The notes beneath the pieces are model-generated. The model had not been told where the DNA came from. It did not search any database and saw only the letters and a list, made by a program, of their open reading frames with translations. 13,061 nt of DNA from an uncultured Brevundimonas sp. (GTDB taxonomy: Bacteria; Pseudomonadota; Alphaproteobacteria; Caulobacterales; Caulobacteraceae), in the NCBI RefSeq assembly GCF_943913055.1, contig NZ_CALTWS010000059.1, positions 1-13,061 on the forward strand, written 5' to 3'. The translations under genes and the position numbers were made by a program. Positions 1 to 7,812 of this stretch are shown piece by piece. Position 1 is the stretch's first letter. The number at the start of each line of letters is the position of its first letter.

Positions 1-1121
1 ACCTCGCGACCGGCAAGTTCCTGGCAGAGGCATTCGCCGGCGCGCCATTTGGCTGGGATTTCGAGACCGTGCGCCTGTTCACCCTCGCGTTGCTGCGGGC
101 CGGTGTCGTTGAGGGATCCTCTGGCGGTCAGACATTGGAACTGGCCACCAGCGTGGCGACGCAGGACTGTTTCAACAACAATACCCAATTCCGCGTCGCA
201 ACCTTCCGGCCGAAGAAGAGCATTGATTTCGGGGTCGTCGCCGAGGCGGCGGGGCACTTTAAGGAAACGTTCGGAGTGGAGGCCCGGGAGCTCGCCGAGT
301 CGCCCCTTGCGGCGGAAATTCGCACGCAGATCGACAGCCACATGGACCCGGTACAGAGGGCGCTCGGGTTGGTTCGGGTCGCAGGGCTCTCCGGCAGTGA
401 GATGCTTGATTCCGCGATCAACGAGATGCGCAATATCCTGCGTGGCGGCGACGGCAACGCGATCACCGCGTTCAACGCCTCCCATCGACTTCTTAAGGAC
501 GCCATCCGTCGCAGCGCCGATCTGAACAACGCCTTGGACGACAACGGCCAGCAGCAGATCGCGGCCGGACGCAAGGCTCTTCGGGACTTGGACTATCTGC
601 TCCAGGAGCCAGATATCGATCCCGGATTCGCAGAAGCCGGCGACGCGCTCAGAGACCTGCTGGCCAAGGAGACCTTCTTCCGGGATCTGCCTGCTATCTC
701 AGCCGCGGCAAAAGCGATTTCGCAGGAACAGAGCCGGCGCCGCAGCCTCGCTATTGCAGCCTGCACTGACGCTTACAGCGCTGCCCTGAAGTCGCTTGCC
801 GCGACGCCGGGGTGGGACCAGCTCGGACCCGATCTGCAGGCTGAGATCGCCCAGCCCCTTCAGGGCTGCGCCACCAGTGATGGGATCGGCAAGTCGCTCT
901 CAGAACTTCGGATGGAGACCGAAACGTGCCCCGCCCGGCTCGAAGCCGCCGTCCGTAAGGTGCTGGAGACGATCGAAGGGGATCGCTTGGCGACCGTCTC
1001 GGCAGGCCAGTACTTCTCCGGCGGCATCGAGACCGAAGAACAGCTGGACCAGGCGCTCACCGGCCTTAGGGACGAACTCAGCCGGCTGATCGGCGAAGGC
1101 AAGAAGGTCGTGGTGCGATGA
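1..1121 (+). CDS. brxC: BREX P-loop ATPase BrxC, C-terminal part (5' end outside window)
   Basis: The frame is open from the left edge (first full codon at base 3) to a TGA at 1119-1121, giving about 372 residues of a larger protein. BrxC proteins are usually around 1200 residues with the P-loop NTPase near the N terminus, so the ATPase motifs are not visible here. The fragment begins with a PFGWDFETVRLF segment followed by a small winged-helix-like stretch, then a long, mostly helical, charged C-terminal region, which fits the C-terminal region of BrxC/PglY proteins. I identify it from this fit plus its place directly upstream of pglX, pglZ and brxL. In BREX, BrxC is an essential large NTPase thought to act with BrxB, PglX and PglZ on DNA in the cytoplasm; its exact activity is unsettled. 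No frameshift is seen in the part present. An internal ATG at 69 could be mistaken for a start, but the coding frame clearly continues upstream of it. The alternative name would be PglY, less likely because BrxL is present. Confidence 0.85.
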   Translation, partial: LATGKFLAEAFAGAPFGWDFETVRLFTLALLRAGVVEGSSGGQTLELATSVATQDCFNNNTQFRVATFRPKKSIDFGVVAEAAGHFKETFGVEARELAESPLAAEIRTQIDSHMDPVQRALGLVRVAGLSGSEMLDSAINEMRNILRGGDGNAITAFNASHRLLKDAIRRSADLNNALDDNGQQQIAAGRKALRDLDYLLQEPDIDPGFAEAGDALRDLLAKETFFRDLPAISAAAKAISQEQSRRRSLAIAACTDAYSAALKSLAATPGWDQLGPDLQAEIAQPLQGCATSDGIGKSLSELRMETETCPARLEAAVRKVLETIEGDRLATVSAGQYFSGGIETEEQLDQALTGLRDELSRLIGEGKKVVVR

Positions 1122-1150
1122 TCGACCCGCGCGCGGCCAAGGCGGCCTAA
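1118..1150 (+). CDS. Possible 10-residue coupling micro-ORF between brxC and pglX
   Basis: An ATG at 1118 overlaps the brxC stop as ATGA. It reads ten codons (MIDPRAAKAA) to a TAA at 1148-1150, whose last base is the A of the pglX ATG (TAATG). This tiny frame bridges the two genes exactly, so ribosomes finishing brxC could pass to pglX by two coupled re-initiation events. Alternatively it is chance: pglX has its own plausible ribosome binding sequence, AAGG at 1139-1142, seven bases before its ATG. No function for the peptide is suggested. Only the exact overlaps at both ends support it. Confidence 0.2.
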   Translation: MIDPRAAKAA

Positions 1151-3159
1151 TGGAAAAGGAAACCCGCAGCGCCATCGAGTCGGCGACCCAGAAGGCGCGG
1201 CGCCTGCTCGAAGCCGACTTCCAGGAACAGCTCGACGGCGTCTTCGACGTTCGCATCGACGGGCGCGTCGCCGAACAGCCGGGCGCGCACCTCGATGACG
1301 GCCAGCGGCGTTTGCGCCGCAAGATCGTCGCGGCCATCGAGCACAAACGCGCCGGCGGCATGAAGCCGCCCGAAGCGGTCGTGGACTATCTGCGGGACGC
1401 AGCCTTCACCGTCCTCAATCGGTTCGTCGCCCTGAAGATGCTGGAGGCCCGGGAACTGGTTCAGCCCTGCGTCAGCGACGGGGAGGCGTCTTCCGGGTTC
1501 AACGAATTTTGCGGCCTGGCGCCGGGTGTGCGGACGTCCGATGGAGCGGGCTACCGCCTGTATCTGGAGTGCCTGTTCGACGAGCTCTCCACCGAGGTAA
1601 AGGTGCTGTTCGACCGGCGCGACGCGCCATCGGCGCTTTGGCCGCGGCGGGCGGCCTTTCTGGAGCTGCTCGACATCCTCAACGCCCCGGCTCTGTCTGA
1701 GGTCTGGAGCGAGGACGAAACCATCGGCTGGGTCTATCAGTACTTCAACGGCCAGGACGAGCGGCGGGCCATGCGCGATGCCAGCCAAGCCCCCCGGAAC
1801 AGCCGCGAGCTGGCCGTGCGCAACCAGTTCTTCACCCCGCGCTATGTCGTCCAGTTCCTGACCGACAATACCTTGGGCCGCATCTGGTACGAGATGCGCG
1901 GTGGCGAGACGGCTCTGACGGACCAGTGCGAGTACATGGTCCGTCAGCCGGACGAGGAATGGGTTGCGCGCGCGAAGAAGGATCCGCGTGACCTGCGGGT
2001 GCTCGACCCGGCCTGCGGCTCGGGACACTTCCTGCTCTATGCCTTCGACCTGTTGGTCACGATCTATCAGGAGGCCTGGGCGGACCCCGCCTCGCCGCTC
2101 AGCGAGGTCACCGGCGCCGCGCTGCGCGCTGACTATCCCGATATGGCCGCCCTGAAGCTGGCCATGCCCGGGCTGATCCTGGCGCACAATCTGCACGGTG
2201 TGGACATCGACCCCCGCTGCGCCCAGATCGCCCAGTTGGCCCTGTGGATGCGGGCCCAACGCGCCTTCCGCGAGTTCGGCGTCGCCCGCGCCGCCCGCCC
2301 GCTGATCCGCCGCTCCAACATCGTCATCGCCGAGCCGATGCCGGGCGAGCAGGACCTGCGCGACGAGTTCCTGCGCGAGCTGAAGGAAGACCGCCTCGAA
2401 GGCCTAATGCGCCGGGCGCTGGACATCCCGGCCGATCGCCATGTGCACACCAACAAGGCCATGGCCGATAGCTTGGCAGCGCTGGTGGAGGCGGTCTGGG
2501 ACGAGATGGCCCTGGCCGGCGATATGGGCGTACTGCTGAAGATCGAGCGGACCTTGGCGCGGGGGATCGCGAAGGCGCGGTCCCAGTGGGAAGGCGACAT
2601 GCCCCTGTTTCCGATCTCGAAGTTCGGGTTCGCCGAGGAGACGGTACAGTTCGAGGGCGGGGCTTCGCTCAGTGAGCGCGTTAGCGAGAAGTTGGATTTC
2701 TGGGAGCGGGCCGAGCGGCTGGTTCTGCGGGCGCTGGAGGACTACGCGAACACGGCGCGGGGCGCAGGTGTGGCGCGTCGGCGGTTGTTCGCGGATGATG
2801 CAGCGCATGGCTTTGCGCTTACAGATTTGGTGTCGAAACGGTTCGACACAGTGCTGATGAATCCGCCGTTTGGGGCGGGAAGTCTGAGGTCCAAGAAGGA
2901 CTTTGAGAAGACGTACGCGAAGACCAAAAACGATCTTTACGCAGCATTCGTGGAGCGTGGGATAGAGATGCTGCATCCGCGCTCTCGCTTGGGCGCTATT
3001 ACGTCGCGAACCGGCTTTTTTCTTTCTAGCTTTCGAGCTTGGAGAGAGGAGATTTTGCTGATCAAGGCACCCCCTGTGGTGGTTGCAGATTTGGGCATGG
3101 GGGTGCTCGACAACGCGATGGTCGAGACGGCGGCATACTGCTTGGAAAAAGCCCAATGA
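1150..3159 (+). CDS. pglX: BREX adenine-specific DNA methyltransferase PglX, N-terminal (catalytic) half; frame broken at 3' end
   Basis: This frame encodes 669 residues with the two hallmark motifs of N6-adenine methyltransferases. Motif I (SAM binding) is DPACGSGHF at residues 286-294, and the catalytic motif IV is NPPF at residues 571-574 in the context VLMNPPFGAGS. PglX is the methyltransferase of BREX: it marks an adenine in a short non-palindromic site on host DNA, and in studied systems is also needed for phage exclusion. The ATG at 1150 is preceded by AAGG at 1139-1142 and gives a start typical of the family (MEKETRSAIESATQKARRLLEADF). The frame ends at TGA 3157-3159 after AAYCLEKAQ, exactly where family members continue with the specificity half; that continuation lies in the -1 frame as the next entry. 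Intact PglX proteins are usually near 1200 residues or more, so 669 is about half length. The catalytic domain looks complete, but alone it probably cannot choose a target site. Confidence 0.9.
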   Translation: MEKETRSAIESATQKARRLLEADFQEQLDGVFDVRIDGRVAEQPGAHLDDGQRRLRRKIVAAIEHKRAGGMKPPEAVVDYLRDAAFTVLNRFVALKMLEARELVQPCVSDGEASSGFNEFCGLAPGVRTSDGAGYRLYLECLFDELSTEVKVLFDRRDAPSALWPRRAAFLELLDILNAPALSEVWSEDETIGWVYQYFNGQDERRAMRDASQAPRNSRELAVRNQFFTPRYVVQFLTDNTLGRIWYEMRGGETALTDQCEYMVRQPDEEWVARAKKDPRDLRVLDPACGSGHFLLYAFDLLVTIYQEAWADPASPLSEVTGAALRADYPDMAALKLAMPGLILAHNLHGVDIDPRCAQIAQLALWMRAQRAFREFGVARAARPLIRRSNIVIAEPMPGEQDLRDEFLRELKEDRLEGLMRRALDIPADRHVHTNKAMADSLAALVEAVWDEMALAGDMGVLLKIERTLARGIAKARSQWEGDMPLFPISKFGFAEETVQFEGGASLSERVSEKLDFWERAERLVLRALEDYANTARGAGVARRRLFADDAAHGFALTDLVSKRFDTVLMNPPFGAGSLRSKKDFEKTYAKTKNDLYAAFVERGIEMLHPRSRLGAITSRTGFFLSSFRAWREEILLIKAPPVVVADLGMGVLDNAMVETAAYCLEKAQ

Positions 3160-3960
3160 CCGCGTTCTTCCGCCTCGTCGGTACTCCAGCAGCTGACAAG
3201 GCTGCGGAACTCCATGAAGCAGTCAAATCGGAGCAAAGCGAGCTTCGGTTCGCATGGGCCCCGAGCGATTTCTCAAAAGTACCCGGCAGCCCGTTCTGCT
3301 ACTGGGTGAGTGACGAAGTTCGTCAGTTATTCAATGAGAGCCGGTTCGAGGGAAACGGTCGCTTTGCAAGCGTGGGAGCATCCACAAAAGACAATTTTCG
3401 TTATACTCGTCTGTGGTTTGAAATTAGCGGCTCCGATGTTGGCTTTTCGAGACAATGCACCAAGCAGAAAGCTTGGGTGCCGTATTCTTTGGGTGGTCGA
3501 ACAGCTCCATTTTATCGGGATGTGAATCTAGTCCTTAATTGGAAAGAAGATGGCCGCGAACTAAAGGCCGCTATCAGCGATTATAGAGGATCGCGCGGAT
3601 GGGGATATCAATGGAGCGCTGCTCTTAATGGTCACGACTTCTACTTTAGTGCGGGCCTGACATGGCCTTTGCGCGCCGCTCGGTTCTCGCCACAAGCAAT
3701 GCCTGCCGGCGGAATTTTTTCTGGTAGAGGTTATGCAGCTTTCGTCCCGCCAGGCCTTCAGTTGGCGACGTTGGCCATTTTTAATAGTTCAGTTTTTGAC
3801 TACCTATTCAAGGTCGCCTTGGGGAGGTTCGGCCACCCAGAATTTCTGGTTGGTGTGCTTCATAAGATCCCATTTGTTGAACCCAAGAACGAGCAAGCTA
3901 GCCAGCTAAGTTTGCTAGGTCGAAATGCCTGGTCGCTGAAGCGGGAGCTCGACACCGTTG
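2830..3960 (+). other. Low-GC segment over the PglX specificity region (likely exchanged DNA)
   Basis: Sixty-base rows counted by hand at 3361, 3541 and 3781 give about 45%, 53% and 48% GC, while rows before 2800 and after 4000 are visibly much richer. Codon choice changes too, with many A/T-ending codons here (for example TTT, AAT, GAT, TTA). The segment starts around the NPPF motif and ends just after the variable part of the C-terminal half. That is the part of PglX that decides the methylated sequence. Edges are approximate. The reading is that a specificity cassette came from a lower-GC source, as is known for other methyltransferase specificity domains. Confidence 0.65.
3144..3159 (+). 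other. Frame junction in pglX: A5 run followed by overlapping stop/start (ATGA)
   Basis: The incoming frame reads GAA AAA GCC CAA TGA, with five consecutive A at 3146-3150. The outgoing frame, one base back, reads GGA AAA AGC CCA ATG ACC. A Lys tRNA on AAA at 3148-3150 could re-pair with AAA at 3147-3149, or one additional A in the run would fuse the halves as CLEK-SP-MTAFFRL. The stop TGA (3157-3159) also overlaps an ATG (3156-3158), so re-initiation is possible. Sequencing error in the run, an inactivating mutation, phase variation, a -1 frameshift and a two-chain enzyme all remain open. The run is short for slip-strand phase variation, and the full X-XXY-YYZ slippery heptamer is absent. 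Confidence 0.7.
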
Positions 3961-5231
3961 AGGAAACGTCCCACGCCTTCCTCCTACCGGCAGCACTACG
4001 ACCTCGCCACGGCTCCTTCGATCCTTCGGCTATCGGGGCTGAGCTTGCCCGTATCCGCTCGGCAATCGACGAAATCGTCTCCGATTTGTACGGCCTCTCC
4101 GACACAGACCGCGCAGCTATCATGGGCTGCGTGACGCTCGTCGCCGACGATGGTGGCGAGGCTAAGACCGCGCTTGATGAAAATAGCGAACTCGAAGACG
4201 AGGATGAGGGCGGTCCTGATGTCGATCAGGCGTACAGCCTGCTCAGCTGGGCTGTAGGCGTAGCGATGGGTCGCTTCGACTGGCACCTCGCATTTCGCGA
4301 GCGCGACGCCCCGCCCGAGCCTGGACCGTTCGATCATCTCCCGGCCAAGAGCCCTGGCATGCTGTCCGATGGCGATATGCCGTTCATGCCGTCCTCGGGC
4401 GTTTTCGTCGACGATCCCGGTCATGCGGACGATCTCGCCGCGCGGGTGACGGCCATTTATGAGCGGGTGGGTGAGACGCCGCCGGCACCGGACGCGCTGC
4501 GCAAGACCCTAGCGAAGGACTTCTTCCCCGCCCACATCCGCATGTATTCCAAGAGCCGCCGCAAGGCGCCGATCTACTGGCAGCTGGCCACGCCCTCCGC
4601 CAGCTACTCGGTCTGGCTCTATATCCACGCCTTTGGCAAGGACACGCTGTTCCGGGTCCAGAACGACTATGTGGCGCCGAAGCTGACCCATGAGCGGCGC
4701 GAGCTGGAGGGGCTACTGGCCGAGGCTGGACCGTCACCGACCACAGGCCAGAACCGCGCCGTCGAGGCTCAGTCGAACTTTGTCGAGGAGCTGTCGGCCC
4801 TGCTGGATGAGGTCAAGCGCGTCGCGCCCCTGTGGGACCCCGATCTCGATGACGGCGTGATCCTCAACTGCGCCCCGCTCTGGCGCCTGGTCCCCCAGAA
4901 CCGCGCCTGGCAGAAGGAGCTGCGCGCCGCCTGGGCGGCGTTGGTCGATGGCGACTACGACTGGGCCCACCTGTCGATGCGCCTTTGGCCGGAGCGGGTC
5001 GTGCCCAAATGCGCCAAGGACCGCAGCCTCGCCATTGCCCACGGTCTGGAAGACGTCTTCTGGTTCGAGGACGCCGCCGGCAAATGGCAAGCCCGACCGG
5101 CGCCGACGCGACCGCTTGACGAACTGATCGCCAAACGCACCTCGCCGGCCGTCAAGGCGGCCCTGCAAAGCCTGCTCGACGCCCCAGACCCCGTCGCCGC
5201 CTCCGGCCGCGGCCGCCGCAAGAAGAGTTGA
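3156..5231 (+). CDS. pglX: PglX C-terminal (target-recognition) half, frame-shifted from the catalytic half
   Basis: From the ATG at 3156 this frame gives 691 residues. The frame itself is open back to at least 3039, but residues upstream of 3156 (GTPCGGCRFGHGG and so on) are the out-of-frame reading of the catalytic half, so I start at the ATG overlapping the previous stop. It begins MTAFFRLVG, as PglX proteins continue after their AAYCLEK-like segment. The first 270 or so residues match the variable specificity region. Then come an acidic linker (ELEDEDEGG) and the conserved C-terminal part with KSRRKAPIYWQLATPSASYS, NDYVAPKLTHE and a helical end. It has no methyltransferase motif of its own, so it acts only with the N-terminal half, in trans or as a fused chain. 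DNA from the gene start to about 3960 is noticeably AT-richer than either side. The stop at 5229-5231 lies ten bases before pglZ. Confidence 0.85.
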   Translation: MTAFFRLVGTPAADKAAELHEAVKSEQSELRFAWAPSDFSKVPGSPFCYWVSDEVRQLFNESRFEGNGRFASVGASTKDNFRYTRLWFEISGSDVGFSRQCTKQKAWVPYSLGGRTAPFYRDVNLVLNWKEDGRELKAAISDYRGSRGWGYQWSAALNGHDFYFSAGLTWPLRAARFSPQAMPAGGIFSGRGYAAFVPPGLQLATLAIFNSSVFDYLFKVALGRFGHPEFLVGVLHKIPFVEPKNEQASQLSLLGRNAWSLKRELDTVEETSHAFLLPAALRPRHGSFDPSAIGAELARIRSAIDEIVSDLYGLSDTDRAAIMGCVTLVADDGGEAKTALDENSELEDEDEGGPDVDQAYSLLSWAVGVAMGRFDWHLAFRERDAPPEPGPFDHLPAKSPGMLSDGDMPFMPSSGVFVDDPGHADDLAARVTAIYERVGETPPAPDALRKTLAKDFFPAHIRMYSKSRRKAPIYWQLATPSASYSVWLYIHAFGKDTLFRVQNDYVAPKLTHERRELEGLLAEAGPSPTTGQNRAVEAQSNFVEELSALLDEVKRVAPLWDPDLDDGVILNCAPLWRLVPQNRAWQKELRAAWAALVDGDYDWAHLSMRLWPERVVPKCAKDRSLAIAHGLEDVFWFEDAAGKWQARPAPTRPLDELIAKRTSPAVKAALQSLLDAPDPVAASGRGRRKKS

Positions 5232-5241
5232 AGGGCCGCTG

Positions 5242-7809
5242 ATGCACCCGCTGCATGACTACATCGCCGGTCTCATCGCCAGCCAGGTCCGCGCCCGCCA
5301 TGCCGTGGTCATCTACGACGCCCGGCGTGAACTTGAACAGTTCTTCGCCGAAGCCGCTGCGGGCGACGCCGATGCGACGGGCCTCCGCTCGGCCGACTTC
5401 GCCGGGGTTCCGGCCAGGCTGTTTACGGTCAACGGTTCGCTGCTGGAAGCGCGCGCCGCGGTGGAGCCGCTAACCTGCGGCGACAAACCGGAAAATGTCG
5501 TCATCTATGCGCCGGGCCTCTCGCGCGGCGATCCAAAGAGTTCCTTGTTGCTGGAGATCGAAAAGGGCGGCGTGCTGTATCAGGCCCCGGCTCTGCGATC
5601 GAACGCCCGGACCGTGCTGCGAAAGCGGTTCGACGAAGTTGCGATCGACGGCATGCTGCAGTCCGAGGCCCTGACCTACGAGGATTTGGCGGCGCTCTGT
5701 CGTGGCGAGGATGGCGGCGGGTCTCTGCTTCGGACGGTGTTCGGCGCGTCGGAGCCGGTGAAAATCCTTACCACCTGGTTGCTGGACTCTGCGCACGACG
5801 CGGACCTCGATGCCAAAGGCGCCTCGGGCGAGCTGAGAAATTTGGTCGGGGCCAAACTGGGCCTGTCGCTTCCCGCTGACGGCGACGCGATACGCTTGCG
5901 CGCCATCACGGCGCGCTATGTCCTCGCGAACGAGTTCCGCAATGATCTGGCTGATGGGGCTGTAGTAGGCGGACCGGCCGCCGCACGCCTTGCTGAAGTG
6001 CCCACAGCACCAGGCAAAGATGAACTGAAGGCCGTCCTGGATCTCACGGCCAGTCTACGAGGGCGGGACGCGGCCGCCTATCTCGAGCTGGCGGATCGCG
6101 TTCAACAGGAGCTGCTGCTGGACGAGGGGTCTGTGTCGGGCGAGGCTCTCGGGGCCGTAGATACCTTCCGCTTCGAAGAAGTGGTTGCCGCCCACGCCGC
6201 CGTCCAGATGGTCGCCGATGGGCGCATCGACGAAGCCGCGGCGCTGATCGCCGTTCGCGGTGAAAGCTTCTGGGTGACGCGGGACGCCGAGCGAAAAATG
6301 CTGTGGGACGTCTGCCGGCAGATGATCGACGTCTGCGTTCTGGCCCGGAAGATCCGCGCCGAGGTCGACAAGGGGCCGGCCGGCGGCGCGAAGGGCTGGG
6401 TCGATCGCTATGCCGCTTCTGGCGACGAGGGCTGGTTCAGGCTGGATAGCGCCCAACGCAGCTTTGAGACCCATCTGGCCTCTCTCGAGACCGAGATCGA
6501 TTCCACTGCCATTGCCGCCGTGCGGGCGGAGTACGAAGACGCTGTCCGGCGAATGACGGAAGGCTTCGTCAAGGCTCTCGAGGCGGCGGACTGGACCGTT
6601 TCCCAGAGCCTGCACCACACCCGGATTTGGCCGGATGTGGTCGCGGCACGACCGAAGCCGACAGCCTACATCTTCGTCGACGCGATGCGCTACGAGATGG
6701 GCGCCGAGCTAGCCGATCGAATCAGCGCGACCAACGAGGTTCAGCTCCGCCCGGCGTTGGCGGCCCTGCCGTCGATCACGCCGATTGGCATGGCGGCTGT
6801 GCTCCCAGGGGCAGCCGCTAGTTTCTCCGTGGTCCGCAACGGCGCGCGGATCGGTTCCAGCATCGATGGCGTGTTCCTGCCGGACCGGTCATCGCGGCAG
6901 AAGTTCCTCGAGGGGAAGGTCCCCGGCGCCGTTTCCCTCAATCTGGATGATGTAATCTCAGTCAGCGCCAAACAGCTGCAGAAGCAAATTGGCGCCGCGC
7001 CGCTGATCGCCATCCATTCGACCGACATCGACGGCGCGGGGGAGAACCCTATCACCACGGCCGCAGCGCGCAGGATCATGAGCCATGTGATCGGCGACCT
7101 GGCGCGTTGCCTGCGGAACTTGGCCGCCGCTGGCGTCGAGGATGTGGTGATCACCTCCGACCACGGGCACCTGTTTTTTGCCGGCGATCGCCCTGCCTCG
7201 ATGCGGATGGAGGCACCGGGTGGCGACACCGCGGACCTGCACCGCCGCTGCTGGATCGGCCGAGGCGGCGCGACCCCGCCGGGAGCTGTGCGGGTGACCG
7301 GCGCCAAGCTCGGCTACAATACGGATTTGGAGTTCGTCTTCCCGGTCAGCACCGCAGTCTTCAAGGCCGGCGGCGACCTGGCCTTCCATCACGGCGGCCC
7401 ATCGCTGCAGGAGATGGTCGTGCCGGTCCTGACCGTGAAGGCTCGCCCCCAAGCGACAGCCAAGGCGGCCAACAGCGGCGTCAGCGTCACCCACGAGTTC
7501 GACGCCATCACCAACCGCATCTTTACCATCAAGGTCGAGCTGACGGGCACCAAAGGACTGTTTGACCAGAGCCTTATTGTCCGACCGCTGGTCGTTGGCC
7601 AGGGGCATGAGGTGGCCCAGGCTGCGCTCGCGGTCGGTGGCGAACTACAAGCCGGGCGACTGTCGCTTCAGCCCCAAACGCCGGTCAGCGTCGGGTTCAT
7701 ATTGACAGACGAGAACGCATCATCCGTCCAGATTCAAATCCTGGATGCTGAAACTGACGGAGTCCTCTGGGCCTCCGACACCGACATTCCTGTGAAGTTA
7801 GGGCTCTGA
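5242..7809 (+). CDS. pglZ: BREX alkaline-phosphatase-superfamily protein PglZ
   Basis: This gene encodes 855 residues, the usual size for BREX-1 PglZ. The ATG at 5242 follows GAAGGG at 5230-5235 with six bases of spacing. The N terminus (MHPLHDYIAGLIASQVRARHAVVIYDARRELEQFF) is the conserved opening domain. The phosphatase-fold domain begins near residue 474. FVDAMRYEMGAE gives a probable metal-binding Asp480, VVITSDHGHLFF gives Asp640, His641 and His643, and FHHGGPSLQEMVVP at 715-728 holds a further conserved His pair. No key residue is visibly missing. PglZ is required for both BREX methylation and defence; related proteins show metal-dependent nuclease or phosphodiesterase activity, and the in vivo substrate is unsettled. 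The N terminus looks more like the PglZ variant often called type B than type A, but I cannot test that. pglZ sits between pglX and brxL with gaps of ten and three bases, consistent with translation from one mRNA. Confidence 0.93.
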   Translation: MHPLHDYIAGLIASQVRARHAVVIYDARRELEQFFAEAAAGDADATGLRSADFAGVPARLFTVNGSLLEARAAVEPLTCGDKPENVVIYAPGLSRGDPKSSLLLEIEKGGVLYQAPALRSNARTVLRKRFDEVAIDGMLQSEALTYEDLAALCRGEDGGGSLLRTVFGASEPVKILTTWLLDSAHDADLDAKGASGELRNLVGAKLGLSLPADGDAIRLRAITARYVLANEFRNDLADGAVVGGPAAARLAEVPTAPGKDELKAVLDLTASLRGRDAAAYLELADRVQQELLLDEGSVSGEALGAVDTFRFEEVVAAHAAVQMVADGRIDEAAALIAVRGESFWVTRDAERKMLWDVCRQMIDVCVLARKIRAEVDKGPAGGAKGWVDRYAASGDEGWFRLDSAQRSFETHLASLETEIDSTAIAAVRAEYEDAVRRMTEGFVKALEAADWTVSQSLHHTRIWPDVVAARPKPTAYIFVDAMRYEMGAELADRISATNEVQLRPALAALPSITPIGMAAVLPGAAASFSVVRNGARIGSSIDGVFLPDRSSRQKFLEGKVPGAVSLNLDDVISVSAKQLQKQIGAAPLIAIHSTDIDGAGENPITTAAARRIMSHVIGDLARCLRNLAAAGVEDVVITSDHGHLFFAGDRPASMRMEAPGGDTADLHRRCWIGRGGATPPGAVRVTGAKLGYNTDLEFVFPVSTAVFKAGGDLAFHHGGPSLQEMVVPVLTVKARPQATAKAANSGVSVTHEFDAITNRIFTIKVELTGTKGLFDQSLIVRPLVVGQGHEVAQAALAVGGELQAGRLSLQPQTPVSVGFILTDENASSVQIQILDAETDGVLWASDTDIPVKLGL

Positions 7810-7812
7810 TCG

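Noticed and set aside
1147..2259. Long open frame on the minus strand opposite pglX
   Set aside because: It mirrors the codon phase of a high-GC gene on the other strand, and its product is a low-complexity Gly/Ala/Arg-rich sequence with no motif. pglX has clear motifs over the same bases.
3144..3150. Canonical -1 frameshift heptamer at the pglX break
   Set aside because: The bases GGAAAAA do not fit X-XXY-YYZ; only single-tRNA slippage on AAA is possible, so programmed frameshifting is kept only as one option.
6055..7608. Minus-strand open frames opposite pglZ
   Set aside because: Shadow frames of high-GC coding DNA; no recognisable domain, and the + strand has the PglZ metal-binding motifs here.
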